DNA of 22,677 nt. It comes from JAUVXJ01 sp034430275 (GTDB lineage: Bacteria > Chloroflexota > Anaerolineae > UBA7937 > B3-Chlor). The notes under the pieces were generated by a model. That model saw nothing but the letters and a program-made list of their open reading frames with translations, ran no database searches and was not told where the DNA came from. The position numbers and the translations under genes were made by a program. Positions within the stretch are counted from its first letter, which is position 1, and every line of letters begins with the position of its first letter. Location of the stretch: positions 1 to 22,677 of the forward strand of contig DAOUEW010000377.1 of NCBI GenBank assembly GCA_034430275.1. The letters are read 5' to 3'. Positions 14,405 through 21,969 of this stretch are shown one piece after another.

Positions 14405-15161
14405 GGTCTCCAGCCGCCCGCACGGAGGTGATCCGCTCTCCCGAGTACCTTTCCCATTCGCTGTACACACAACCACAGTACTGCTGACGATACAGATCGT
14501 GCTCGCGAGTCAACCGTCCCCTCTCCGACCATCCTCTCCGCAGATTCTCGAAATAAAACTCCACACCATACTCGCTTGCGGCTGCCGCGCCCGCCTCGTG
14601 GATCCGCTCCTGATCCTGGTGGGGACTGATCAAGAGTGTGGTCGTGAAGGCGTCGAAACCTTGCTCTGCTGCCTCCTGTGCCGTTCTCGTGAGCCTCATC
14701 GCATAGCACAGGCGACACCGTTCCCCGTGAGCCTCGTGGCCAACCACGGTGCGCAGGAACTCACGCATCTCGTAGGCTTCCTCGCGCAGCAAAGGCAAGC
14801 CCACAGAAATAGCATACTCCTCCATGGCCGCCAACCTCTTCTCATGCTCCATGAAGGGATGAATATTGGGGTTATACCAGAAACCTGATACCTCGAAGCC
14901 TTCTTCCCGCAGCCGGTCGATGCTGTAGGTCGAGCACGGGCCACAGCACGTGTGCAGCAAGATCCTCCTACCCTCTCCCACAGCCTCAACTCTCTCTGGC
15001 TGCGGGTCGGGAGGCAGCTCGACGGCATAGGGCAGCCGAACGGTCAATGGGTCCTCACAGACAACACGAGCCTTACCCTGAGCGATCAGCGCCGTGGCTC
15101 TTTCGGGGGAGCAAGAAGAGAGTGTCCTGCCGTTGCTGTCGAGAACCCGTACCGTCTTCAT
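14397..15161 (-). CDS. queH: Epoxyqueuosine reductase QueH with extra N-terminal module
   Basis: The 254-residue protein has a QueH (DUF208) catalytic part from about residue 64 on: LLHTCCGPCSTY (C72, C73, C76), FWYNPNIHPFMEHEKR, ERCRLCYAMRL (C149, C152), TTLLISPHQD and YCGCVYS (C229, C231). QueH reduces epoxyqueuosine to queuosine in tRNA using an iron-sulfur centre and is unrelated to QueG. Residues 3-43 form an additional module with VRVLDSNGRTLSSCSPERA followed by a LIAQGKARVV segment and a PLTVRL run. It resembles the PLMP/RRXRR domain at the N-terminus of IscB-type nucleases but lacks the double-arginine run. ATG at 15161 follows a GCGAGG ribosome-binding site, 16 bp after ruvB. QueA, the preceding enzyme of the pathway, is three genes downstream. 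Confidence 0.9.
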   Translation of the reverse strand: MKTVRVLDSNGRTLSSCSPERATALIAQGKARVVCEDPLTVRLPYAVELPPDPQPERVEAVGEGRRILLHTCCGPCSTYSIDRLREEGFEVSGFWYNPNIHPFMEHEKRLAAMEEYAISVGLPLLREEAYEMREFLRTVVGHEAHGERCRLCYAMRLTRTAQEAAEQGFDAFTTTLLISPHQDQERIHEAGAAAASEYGVEFYFENLRRGWSERGRLTREHDLYRQQYCGCVYSEWERYSGERITSVRAAGDHE

Positions 15162-15177
15162 CCTGACCTCGCCAGGT

Positions 15178-16203
15178 TCACAGCAATCGGGGCTGCGGAG
15201 GCTCCTTGTCATAGGGGATGCCCAGGTGCCCGTAGGCCAGCTTGGTGGCTACTCTACCTCGGGGCGTACGATCGATGAAACCCAACTGAAGGAGGTACGG
15301 CTCGTACACGTCCATGATGGTGTCTGCCTCTTCGCAGATCGACGCCGCGATAGTGTCCAGCCCCACCGGCCCCCCACCGAACTTCACGATGATCGTCTCG
15401 ATGACCCGCCGGTCTATGTCGTCCAGCCCCAGCGCATCGATCTCCAACATGCTGAGGGCCTGGCGAGCGACTTCCTGGGTGATCACGCCGTTTGCTCGCA
15501 CCTGAGCATAGTCCCGTACACGTCTGAGCAGACGGTTAGCCACACGTGGCGTCCCTCTGGCGCGTCTGGAGACCTCTTCCACCCCACCCCCGTCGATCTC
15601 CACCCCCAACAAGAGGGCGGAGCGTTCGACGATGCGCCCCATCTCCGCTTGGTCGTAGAAATCGAGACGGTGCACCACTCCAAAGCGGTCTCGAAGTGGC
15701 GCCGTCAGCAAGGCGATGCGAGTCGTGGCTCCAATGATGGTGAAGCGCAGCAGGGGCAGGTGGATGGTCTTGGCGCTGGGCCCCTTCCCGATGACGATGT
15801 CCAACGCGTAGTCTTCCATAGCAGGATAGAGCCGCTCCTCCACGGGTCTGCTGAGGCGGTGCACCTCGTCTATGAACAGTATGTCCCGTTGGCCCAGATT
15901 GGTGATTATCGCGGCCAGGTCCCCTGCTCGCTCCAGAGCCGGGCCCGAGGTCACGGTGATCTTGACACCCATCTCCAGGGCTACGATATGAGCCAGTGTA
16001 GTCTTCCCCAAACCCGGGGGACCGTACAGCAAGACGTGGTCAAGGGCATCGCCTCTACTCGTAGCGGCCTCTAGAAGGATGCGGATGTTCTCCTTCGTCT
16101 TGGTCTGTCCTATGAACTCCTCCAAGCTTCGGGGCCGTAGACTCGTTTCGTGAGTCCGCTCCTCGGCCGCAGCGCGTGGGGACACTACCCGCTCTTCTGC
16201 CAC
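15178..16203 (-). CDS. ruvB: Holliday junction branch migration helicase RuvB
   Basis: The 341-residue AAA+ protein shows Walker A GPPGLGKT (61-68), Walker B ILFIDEVHRL (108-117), sensor 1 IIGATTR (156-162) and the arginine-finger region APLRDRFG (167-174). The C-terminal winged helix contains the RTPRGRVAT and HLG motifs. RuvB hexamers pump DNA through RuvA-bound Holliday junctions. The start is GTG at 16203 with GGGAGG six bases upstream. It is the first gene of a five-gene minus-strand run with queH, GT-C, DUF2905 and queA; ruvA and ruvC are not in the window. A ruvB-queA neighbourhood is common across bacteria. Confidence 0.96.
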   Translation of the reverse strand: MAEERVVSPRAAAEERTHETSLRPRSLEEFIGQTKTKENIRILLEAATSRGDALDHVLLYGPPGLGKTTLAHIVALEMGVKITVTSGPALERAGDLAAIITNLGQRDILFIDEVHRLSRPVEERLYPAMEDYALDIVIGKGPSAKTIHLPLLRFTIIGATTRIALLTAPLRDRFGVVHRLDFYDQAEMGRIVERSALLLGVEIDGGGVEEVSRRARGTPRVANRLLRRVRDYAQVRANGVITQEVARQALSMLEIDALGLDDIDRRVIETIIVKFGGGPVGLDTIAASICEEADTIMDVYEPYLLQLGFIDRTPRGRVATKLAYGHLGIPYDKEPPQPRLL

Positions 16204-16240
16204 AGACTACCTCCCGGTCGCCTTCAAGCCGTACGAACGT

Positions 16241-16250
16241 ATTATACCAA
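16241..16250 (-). promoter_or_regulatory. Extended -10 promoter for ruvB
   Basis: On the minus strand, TTGGTATAAT contains a perfect TATAAT (16241-16246) with an extended TG element just upstream. The -35 region at 17-bp spacing (TTTCCC) is poor, as is usual for extended -10 promoters. It lies 38 bp upstream of the ruvB GTG start and is divergent from the promoter at 16360-16388. Confidence 0.65.
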
Positions 16251-16359
16251 AGGGACATCGTCTGGGAAAGCTCTCAAGCGCGCACAGCAAGAAAGGGAGA
16301 TTTCGCCAGGTTATGCTAGGATCGGGGAGATTTCGGGCGCTCCCATACGCTAAGGTGCA

Positions 16360-16388
16360 TTGACACCGCCAGTAATATGGAGTATATA
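16360..16388 (+). promoter_or_regulatory. Strong sigma70-type promoter of the DksA/TraR-like gene
   Basis: A perfect TTGACA (16360-16365) is followed at 17-bp spacing by TATATA (16383-16388), which runs into TATAAT (16385-16390, 19-bp spacing). The segment is markedly AT-rich. It implies a leader of about 90 nt before the TTG start at 16489. Confidence 0.8.
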
Positions 16389-16427
16389 ATATAGACTTCG
16401 GGTCACACAGCGTCGGAGAATCGGGTG

Positions 16428-16450
16428 CCTGCCGTTCGAAGCACGGCGGG
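16428..16450 (+). other. Leader hairpin upstream of the DksA/TraR-like gene
   Basis: CCTGCCGT (16428-16435) pairs with ACGGCGGG (16443-16450) around a 7-nt loop: 8 bp with one wobble. It lies in the untranslated leader, 28 bp before the ribosome-binding site GGGAGG (16478-16483), and has no T-run after it. It may stabilise the mRNA or do nothing; the rest of the leader shows no recognisable riboswitch. Confidence 0.35.
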
Positions 16451-16488
16451 CCATTTGGGTCTGAGTACAGGGTATCCGGGAGGACGTT

Positions 16489-16860
16489 TTGACCGAGGAT
16501 AAGTGGAGGCAGGTCAGGGAGAAGCTAGAGGCCGCCCAGCAAGAGACAGTCGCCGAGATCAGTCGCTTGAGCGAAGTGCTGAAGTCCGAGCTAGACACCG
16601 ACCCTGAGGAGGGAGATCCAGACCTGTATGAGCGCGAGAAGACGCTCGCTCTCGTGCGGAACCTGGAGGAGAAGCAGTACTCCCTAGCCCACGCACTGGC
16701 CATGATGGACGACGACACCTACGGCAAATGCGAGGTCTGTGGTGAGGACATCAGTCCAGAGCGTCTCGAAGCTTTGCCGTACACCACCTACTGCGTGCAG
16801 TGCAAGGCACTGGTGGAGAGAGGTGTCATCGCCGGGCCGTCCACACAGCTAGCTCGCTGA
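16489..16860 (+). CDS. DksA/TraR-family C4 zinc-finger protein
   Basis: The 123-residue protein begins with a long amphipathic helical region (about 3-75, likely coiled-coil). It ends with a C4 zinc finger whose cysteines are C81/C84 (KCEVCGEDIS) and C102/C105 (YCVQCKAL). DksA-type proteins reach into the RNA polymerase secondary channel and alter initiation, often with ppGpp. The canonical DxxDxA tip motif of DksA is not clear here; DPDLYERE at 43-50 may be the equivalent, so polymerase regulation is inferred from family. The start is TTG at 16489 with GGGAGG five bases upstream. Its stop overlaps the 3' end of the convergent adenine-deaminase gene by 12 bp. Confidence 0.82.
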   Translation: MTEDKWRQVREKLEAAQQETVAEISRLSEVLKSELDTDPEEGDPDLYEREKTLALVRNLEEKQYSLAHALAMMDDDTYGKCEVCGEDISPERLEALPYTTYCVQCKALVERGVIAGPSTQLAR

Positions 16861-18636
16861 CGCCGGCCAGACTATACGCCCCTCCTTGACATCGCGCAGC
16901 CCCTGGGGTGTCAACCGTATCCACGGTAGCGTGGAGAAGGTCAGGAACCCGATCGTGAACACTGGATTGTCCAGATGGCACCCCATATCTTGGAGTAGCT
17001 CGTTCATTCGCACTATCTGACCAGCCAGCACCCCCAGCGGCTCCACAGACATCACGCCCCCGATAGGAAGCGGTATCTCGGACAGCAGTCTCCCGTCGTG
17101 TGCCAGCACCAGACCCCCGCCTAGCTCCTGCATGCGCTGGAAGGCCAGCGCCATGTCTTTCTCTCGACGACCGATGACCATCGGCCGGTGAGGCTCATGT
17201 GCCAAACTGGAGGCAAGCCCCCCAACTCGCGCGCCGAGACCCGTCAAGAACGCGGTCCTGAAGCCGGGCAGGTCGGCGTTCAGCAAGGCGATCTTGAGCA
17301 CGTCACTGTCGTCTGCCAGCCGAATGTGACCGTTACGAATGGGGAGGGAGACGTCTTGGCGCTCAGTGATGGTCCGATCCACGATGTGAATCGCGGGCAC
17401 GGTGATCCAATCCGCGAGTCCCGGGCTCCGGACCTCGAAGTCCCTGGCCTCCACGCTCCTGGGAAGCACCCGGTGGGGCAGCCAGGCCAGCCGGAGCGCC
17501 TCGGCCGGTAGGGAGGGTTGCTCTATCAGCGACTCGCCGTCCCTGGCCACGATACGACCATTGGCGATGACGAGTCTGGGCATCACCTCTCTCAGATCAT
17601 CCACCACCAATATGTCCGCTAGTCTGCCCGGCGCGATACCGCCGATCTCCGCGTCCAGGCCCAGGTATCTAGCCGGATTCACGGTAGCCATCTGGATGGC
17701 GATCATGGGTCGGATTCCCTGCTCCACGGCCGCCCGCACCAGGCTATCCATGTAGCCTCGCTCGAGTATCGAGGGAGGATCCATCCAGTCCGGGGTGAGC
17801 ATCAACCTGGCCGTGTCCACACTGGGCTCTCCCGCAACCAGCTCTGCCAGGTGCTCCAGATCCTGGCGGATGGAACCGTGACGCAGCATGACGTGCAATC
17901 CCAGCCGGAGTCTGTCCCTGGCCTCCCGCGCGTTTATCGCCTCGTGGCACGAGGTCAGCCCTGCCGCCACCAGCGCGTTGAGCTTCTCGTACGACGCGCC
18001 CGGAGTATGCCCCTCGATCCTTCGCTCCAAACGCCGAGCGACCTCGAACTTGCGCAGCAGGTCTTCGTCGCCGGAGATGATCCTGGGCCACGGAGTCACC
18101 TCGCTGATGGCCCTCATCTCCGGCCGCCTCAGCCACTTCTCCACCTCCTCCACCGTAAGTACCGGCTCGCCCTCTATCTCCGGGAGGGGCGGTGTGGCCA
18201 CAGGGACACTGAAGAAGAACTTCAAAGGCAGGTCCCTGGTCATCTCCACCAGTATCTCCAGGATCCTCGACCCAAGAGCGCCAACCGCGTCGTGGGGATC
18301 GGCCATCAAGGCAGTCGTGCCACTGGCCAGGAGAAAAGGAGCCAAGGTCAAGGGGTTGGCGAAGAAGTCCACGTGCGCATGCGCGTCCACGAAGCCAGGG
18401 ACAAGAAAGGCTCTCTCGACGTCTATCACCTCGGTCTCAGAGCCTGGTTGCCTCTCTGCCGGGCCCACGTATGCAATGCGTTTCCCCGAGACGAGGATTT
18501 GTTGAGCTTCCAGTATCTCGCCGGAATACACGTTGAGGAGCCTGCCGTTGAGCAGGCACAGATCCGGTTCTCGCCTGCCCAGGCCAACCTCCATCAACGT
18601 CCTTCTGCCGTCCAGGGTGCTCCCGATGCCCACCAT
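16849..18636 (-). CDS. Adenine deaminase-family amidohydrolase (divergent)
   Basis: From ATG at 18636 the protein has 595 residues, the usual adenine deaminase length. Its order of motifs is that of Ade: PGFVDAHAH (H86, H88), GTTALMADPHDAVGALG, SEVTPWPRIISG (E179), EGHTPG (H210), TSCHEA (H231), LMLTPDWMDP (D283), MATVNPARYLGL, GGIAPGRLADILVVDDL, and a C-terminal domain with VIGRREKDMA and LPLPIGGVMS. Metal ligands appear kept. Differences from well-studied Ade include VDF instead of IES after the HxH, PDW instead of a TDDR-type motif, and AHEPHR instead of HDSHN. Adenine-to-hypoxanthine deamination is therefore likely but not certain. Its start overlaps the preceding amidohydrolase stop by 1 bp (TGATG). 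The long extended frame to 18897 is overlap with that gene. Confidence 0.8.
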   Translation of the reverse strand: MVGIGSTLDGRRTLMEVGLGRREPDLCLLNGRLLNVYSGEILEAQQILVSGKRIAYVGPAERQPGSETEVIDVERAFLVPGFVDAHAHVDFFANPLTLAPFLLASGTTALMADPHDAVGALGSRILEILVEMTRDLPLKFFFSVPVATPPLPEIEGEPVLTVEEVEKWLRRPEMRAISEVTPWPRIISGDEDLLRKFEVARRLERRIEGHTPGASYEKLNALVAAGLTSCHEAINAREARDRLRLGLHVMLRHGSIRQDLEHLAELVAGEPSVDTARLMLTPDWMDPPSILERGYMDSLVRAAVEQGIRPMIAIQMATVNPARYLGLDAEIGGIAPGRLADILVVDDLREVMPRLVIANGRIVARDGESLIEQPSLPAEALRLAWLPHRVLPRSVEARDFEVRSPGLADWITVPAIHIVDRTITERQDVSLPIRNGHIRLADDSDVLKIALLNADLPGFRTAFLTGLGARVGGLASSLAHEPHRPMVIGRREKDMALAFQRMQELGGGLVLAHDGRLLSEIPLPIGGVMSVEPLGVLAGQIVRMNELLQDMGCHLDNPVFTIGFLTFSTLPWIRLTPQGLRDVKEGRIVWPASAS

Positions 18637-19478
18637 CACCCTCGCAATCGCAGCAATCGGGCAGCATTGCCCCCCAACATCTTGGCCTTGCTCTCCTCGC
18701 TCAGGGGCAGACTGCGGAGATCTGCGATGTTGCCCTTGATATCGGTGACGGCCGGCCAGTCCGAGCCAAAGACGATCTTGTCTGCGTTCCTCTCCAGGTT
18801 GGGAAAGTAGGTAAGCAACTTCAGCGGCGGAAGGCCCGTGATGTCCATGTACACGTTCTGATGCAACTGGGCCAGAAAGAACGCTGAGTCGTACCATAAG
18901 CCTCGCCCACTATGGGCCATGACCACCACAAGCTCCGGGAAATCGACCACCACATCGTCCAAGTACAGCGGGTCTCCATACTTCAGTCGAGCCCCACGGA
19001 ATACCGATGAACCGGTATGGACCAGGATCGGAACACCCAGCCTCTGAGCCTCGGCATACATGGGGTACAAGCGACTGTCGTTGACGTAGAAGTGTTGGTA
19101 CGTGGGGTACAGCTTCAGCCCTCGACAGCCGAGGTCACTGACACAGTGGCGTAGCTCGGCAGCCAGGTCCGCAGTGACGTAGGGATTGATGTTCGCGAAC
19201 GGTATGAGCCGATCGCTAGCCCGGCAGAACTCCGCCACCCGCTCGTTAGGGCTGGTGCCGCTGATCAACGGATTGGTCTCCGCCAGCGCTACCGCGTAGT
19301 CGATCCCCTGCTCGTCCAGATACTGGAGCATCGCCTGTGGACTGCTCAAGACCCGACGGAGATGGACGATGCTCTCCTCGCCTGCATATTCTCTCAGCCA
19401 GCCGTAGAACCAATCGGTATATTCGTCGGGCCCGGTCACGTGGAAGTGGAAGTCAATGACGGGCGGATTCATAGCCAT
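18636..19478 (-). CDS. Amidohydrolase family 2 (PF04909-type) TIM-barrel protein
   Basis: The 280-residue protein shows the family-2 amidohydrolase pattern: VIDFHFHVTG (H11, H13), ANINPY, RGLKLYPTYQHFYVND (K122 region), VPILVHTGSS (H154), VVVMAHSG (H189) and IVFGSDWP (D240), with TIM-barrel length. These are metal-dependent hydrolases or decarboxylases acting on C-N, C-O or C-C bonds; the substrate is unknown. The start is ATG at 19478, or ATG at 19472, which would form an ATGA overlap with the upstream stop. The downstream adenine deaminase-like gene is coupled by a TGATG overlap, so the two hydrolases are probably made in fixed ratio. HFH in place of the usual HxH spacing is conserved in this family. 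Confidence 0.82.
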   Translation of the reverse strand: MAMNPPVIDFHFHVTGPDEYTDWFYGWLREYAGEESIVHLRRVLSSPQAMLQYLDEQGIDYAVALAETNPLISGTSPNERVAEFCRASDRLIPFANINPYVTADLAAELRHCVSDLGCRGLKLYPTYQHFYVNDSRLYPMYAEAQRLGVPILVHTGSSVFRGARLKYGDPLYLDDVVVDFPELVVVMAHSGRGLWYDSAFFLAQLHQNVYMDITGLPPLKLLTYFPNLERNADKIVFGSDWPAVTDIKGNIADLRSLPLSEESKAKMLGGNAARLLRLRG

Positions 19479-20323
19479 GGTTGCACCTGCTCCAGACTCT
19501 CCAGCAAGTCGTTTTCGTTGTTCACCTCTAGGATCACCGCTCCCCCGTAGCTCCCTTCGTCCAGCCTGTTCATCAGCGCCACGTAGTCCACCGAGCCTCT
19601 TCCCAGCGGCAGATGATCTCTCGCGGCGGGGATCCGGCCGCTCGTCGCCATAGCATCGTGCAGATGTATCTCGCCTATGAGCCCCCAGTATCGATCAAGG
19701 AACTCCAGCGGATCTCCACCCTGTGCAGCAAGGTGTCCCACATCGAAACAGATCTTTGTCCCTTGCTGCTCCACCAGGGGGGCGAACAAGTCGAAAGGGA
19801 TTCGCTCCAGGTTCTCCACACACAGCTCATGCGGGGGAATCAAGCCGCCCACCTCCTCCAGGGTGCGCTCAGCACTCCGCAGGATCTCACCCAGGAGTTG
19901 CTGCTTCTCTTCTTCCGGCATCTGTTGAAGCGTCGCCAGCAGCGAAGTCCAGACACCCCACAAGTGAAGCACGTAGGACTCGATAGAGAGGCTCTGCGTG
20001 GCCTCCAGCACCTGCGACATACACTGTACGGTGGCCAGACGCACTGGCTCTGCCAGGCTGGCGCCGTCGAGCCACAGAAACGGTAGGTGCAGAGTGCAGG
20101 CAAAGCCCAGCTCTCTCTGCATCTTCGCCACTTGCTCGTAGTAGATCTTGCCGAACGCTCCAGGATACAGAGTCGTGAAATCGCCGTTCAATTCCACAGC
20201 CCTCACCTGGAACTCCTCCACAAGTCGACGGATGGCGTGCAGATGCGCCTCTCTCGCGTCGCGAGACCCACTGCCTTTCAGACCCCAGCCCACCAAAGGG
20301 ATCACCCCAGCACCCAGCTTCAC
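19469..20323 (-). CDS. Sugar phosphate isomerase/epimerase-like (xylose isomerase-type TIM barrel)
   Basis: The 284-residue protein has the AP-endonuclease-2/xylose-isomerase-like fold markers. They are an N-terminal strand KLGAGVIPLVGWGL, repeated strand-helix units, LCVENLERIPFDLF with a metal-type glutamate, KICFDVGHLAAQGGD with Asp and His, IGEIHLHDA with His, and a late GAVILEVNNEND strand with Glu. Such proteins isomerise or epimerise sugars or cyclitols, and some act on other small molecules; no substrate can be assigned. GTG at 20323 gives a GTGA overlap with the preceding pyrophosphohydrolase stop, and a GGGAGAGGGAG stretch lies just upstream. The gene also overlaps the following amidohydrolase by 10 bp, so translation is probably coupled. 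Confidence 0.8.
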   Translation of the reverse strand: MKLGAGVIPLVGWGLKGSGSRDAREAHLHAIRRLVEEFQVRAVELNGDFTTLYPGAFGKIYYEQVAKMQRELGFACTLHLPFLWLDGASLAEPVRLATVQCMSQVLEATQSLSIESYVLHLWGVWTSLLATLQQMPEEEKQQLLGEILRSAERTLEEVGGLIPPHELCVENLERIPFDLFAPLVEQQGTKICFDVGHLAAQGGDPLEFLDRYWGLIGEIHLHDAMATSGRIPAARDHLPLGRGSVDYVALMNRLDEGSYGGAVILEVNNENDLLESLEQVQPWL

Positions 20324-20700
20324 GCTCCCTCTCCCTTCTCCGAGTCGAGCCACGAGGAAAAGCCCCTGCACTTCGCTTCGGGGTACTTCTCCGCATTCTT
20401 GGCCAGCTTGTCCAGTACTGCACCGGTCACGTCAAGCTCGACTGAGTTGGCGAAGCCAAGAGCGTAGATCAGAATGTCCGCCAGTTCCTCTGCGATCCTC
20501 GCCGCGCTGTCCCCACCGTCCGTACGTCTGGGCGTCTCATCGGGCCTCAGCCACAAGAACTCCTCCATGAGTTCGGCCGCCTCGATAGCGATAGCCATGC
20601 TCAGATTCTTGGGAGTGTGGAACTGCTCCCACTCCCGCCTGTCTCTGAACTCCCTCACCGCTCGTTTGAGATCATCGAGGGTGGTGTCGCTGTCATCCAT
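20320..20700 (-). CDS. MazG-like nucleotide pyrophosphohydrolase (dCTPase/RS21-C6 type)
   Basis: The 126-residue single-domain all-alpha protein carries the metal-binding pattern of the MazG/RS21-C6 superfamily: IAIEAAELMEEFLWL (E43, E46, E47) and RIAEELADILIYAL (E72, D75), followed by KNAEKYP. The leading REWEQFHTPKNLSMAI segment is typical of dCTP pyrophosphatase-like members. Such enzymes hydrolyse non-canonical or excess nucleoside triphosphates to monophosphate and pyrophosphate. ATG at 20700 overlaps the end of the TolB-like gene by 8 bp; the longer frame to 20814 lies inside that gene. It overlaps the isomerase gene downstream (GTGA). The exact nucleotide substrate is not readable. Confidence 0.87.
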   Translation of the reverse strand: MDDSDTTLDDLKRAVREFRDRREWEQFHTPKNLSMAIAIEAAELMEEFLWLRPDETPRRTDGGDSAARIAEELADILIYALGFANSVELDVTGAVLDKLAKNAEKYPEAKCRGFSSWLDSEKGEGA

Positions 20701-21919
20701 CGTACTCGCACCAAACCGGCTCCGTGTCGTCATAGGCATTGTCCGTGAGACGCATCTGGTCGCTGCCGTCCTGGCGCACGAGGTAGATCTCTCGAGCATC
20801 AAGACCCCCGCCACGACCCGTGTAGGCTACACACATGATCCACTCACCGTCAGGCGACCACTGAGGCTGCTCCGCCCCTGACGGAAACGACGTGATACGC
20901 CTCTGCTCGCTTCCGTCCGCCTTCATGACGTATACTTGCTGGTTGCCCTCTCGGTCCGAGGTGAAGGCGATCAAGTCGCCGTCCGGTGACCAGGCTGGAT
21001 ACGAGTCCAGTCCGGGGTCTTCCGTCAGCCTGAAGACGTCTCCATCCCTAACAGAGACGCGGAAGATCTCCCAATTGTCCTCGCTCTGAGAGGCAAAGAC
21101 CATGAACGAGCCGTCAGGAGACCAACCTGGCTGTTCCGCAGGCGAGTCTCCTCTGGTCAGTTGAAACTGCCCACCGCCATCGGGGTCCATGATGAAAAGC
21201 TGGCTCAGGCCATACCGATCGGAGACGAAGCCGATGCTTTCTCCGTCCGGCGCCCAACGGGGCGAGAAATCACGCCCCAGGCTGGCCGTCAGGTCCATAC
21301 TCTGGCCCGTTTCCAGTTCCACCAGGCCTATGTCCGCGCCCCCTCCGGACCGACCCGCGGTGTAGAGCAAGGCGCCAGCATCGCTGCACGACGGTTGCCG
21401 TTTCTCTTCTGGCCCACTGGTGATCCCGTTGGGTTCACCGCCGCCAGTCGGCATGACGTAGATCTGGTGCGTCCCGCTACGATTGCTGGCGAAAGCAATG
21501 CGCCCTGGCGGCGCGACGGCAACCACCAGGGATCGCGACTCCAGGGCCGAACCCGCGAGATCGCGGACCCGGATGGTGATTCGATGCTGCCCCGGGAGCT
21601 GGGCCACCCAGGAGTGAGTGATAGACCAATCGGTCAAGCCCGCCACGCGAGGGCTGGGCAGCGAATCGACCACAACCCCGTCCACCAACAACTCCGACCT
21701 GACCAGTCCCTTTCCTGTGGCCGCAGCGTGCACGACCAGAGTCTCCCCCGCCATCACGATGGAGCCACTGGATGGAGAGGCCATACGGATTTCGTCGACC
21801 CGCAGATCAGACAGTCCATAGACCGCCAGAAACAGGATCAGAGCCCCACAGGCCAGCACCAAAGCCATGCTAAGCGGAAGCAATACGGCCTTCTCAGGAA
21901 CAGAGACTCGCTCGGGCAC
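20693..21919 (-). CDS. Membrane-anchored TolB/WD40-like beta-propeller protein
   Basis: With GTG at 21919 the protein has 408 residues. It has one N-terminal membrane helix (about 11-34), a beta-sandwich-like stretch (about 45-135, SPSSGSIVMAGETLVV) and about six TolB/PD40-type blades. The blades are recognisable by repeated PxWSPDGxxIxFxSDRxGxxQxYVMxxDG units with DSYPAWSPDGDLIAFTSD as the clearest. Such propellers bind proteins or peptides outside the membrane; there is no Tol-Pal gene nearby, so a TolB role is not implied. The longer frame to 21976 would begin within two bases of a terminator hairpin, so the shorter start with CAGGA nine bases upstream is favoured. It is the first gene of the overlapping five-gene unit. 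Confidence 0.78.
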   Translation of the reverse strand: MPERVSVPEKAVLLPLSMALVLACGALILFLAVYGLSDLRVDEIRMASPSSGSIVMAGETLVVHAAATGKGLVRSELLVDGVVVDSLPSPRVAGLTDWSITHSWVAQLPGQHRITIRVRDLAGSALESRSLVVAVAPPGRIAFASNRSGTHQIYVMPTGGGEPNGITSGPEEKRQPSCSDAGALLYTAGRSGGGADIGLVELETGQSMDLTASLGRDFSPRWAPDGESIGFVSDRYGLSQLFIMDPDGGGQFQLTRGDSPAEQPGWSPDGSFMVFASQSEDNWEIFRVSVRDGDVFRLTEDPGLDSYPAWSPDGDLIAFTSDREGNQQVYVMKADGSEQRRITSFPSGAEQPQWSPDGEWIMCVAYTGRGGGLDAREIYLVRQDGSDQMRLTDNAYDDTEPVWCEYDG

Positions 21920-21969
21920 GGCCCACCGTCCTGCGCAGACGACACCAGTTCCTCGATTCCCAAGCGTGC

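Noticed and set aside
15094..16074. Long plus-strand frame (326 codons) opposite ruvB
   Set aside because: It is antisense to a textbook RuvB; His/Asp-rich composition and absence of any motif mark it as a GC-rich shadow frame.
17851..18810. Long plus-strand frame (319 codons) opposite the adenine deaminase-like gene
   Set aside because: Its opposite strand carries clear amidohydrolase motifs throughout, and the frame has no ribosome-binding site or recognisable domain.
18637..18897. N-terminal extension of the adenine deaminase frame by 87 residues
   Set aside because: The extension lies within the upstream amidohydrolase gene and shows no similarity to Ade proteins; the TGATG junction gives the natural start.
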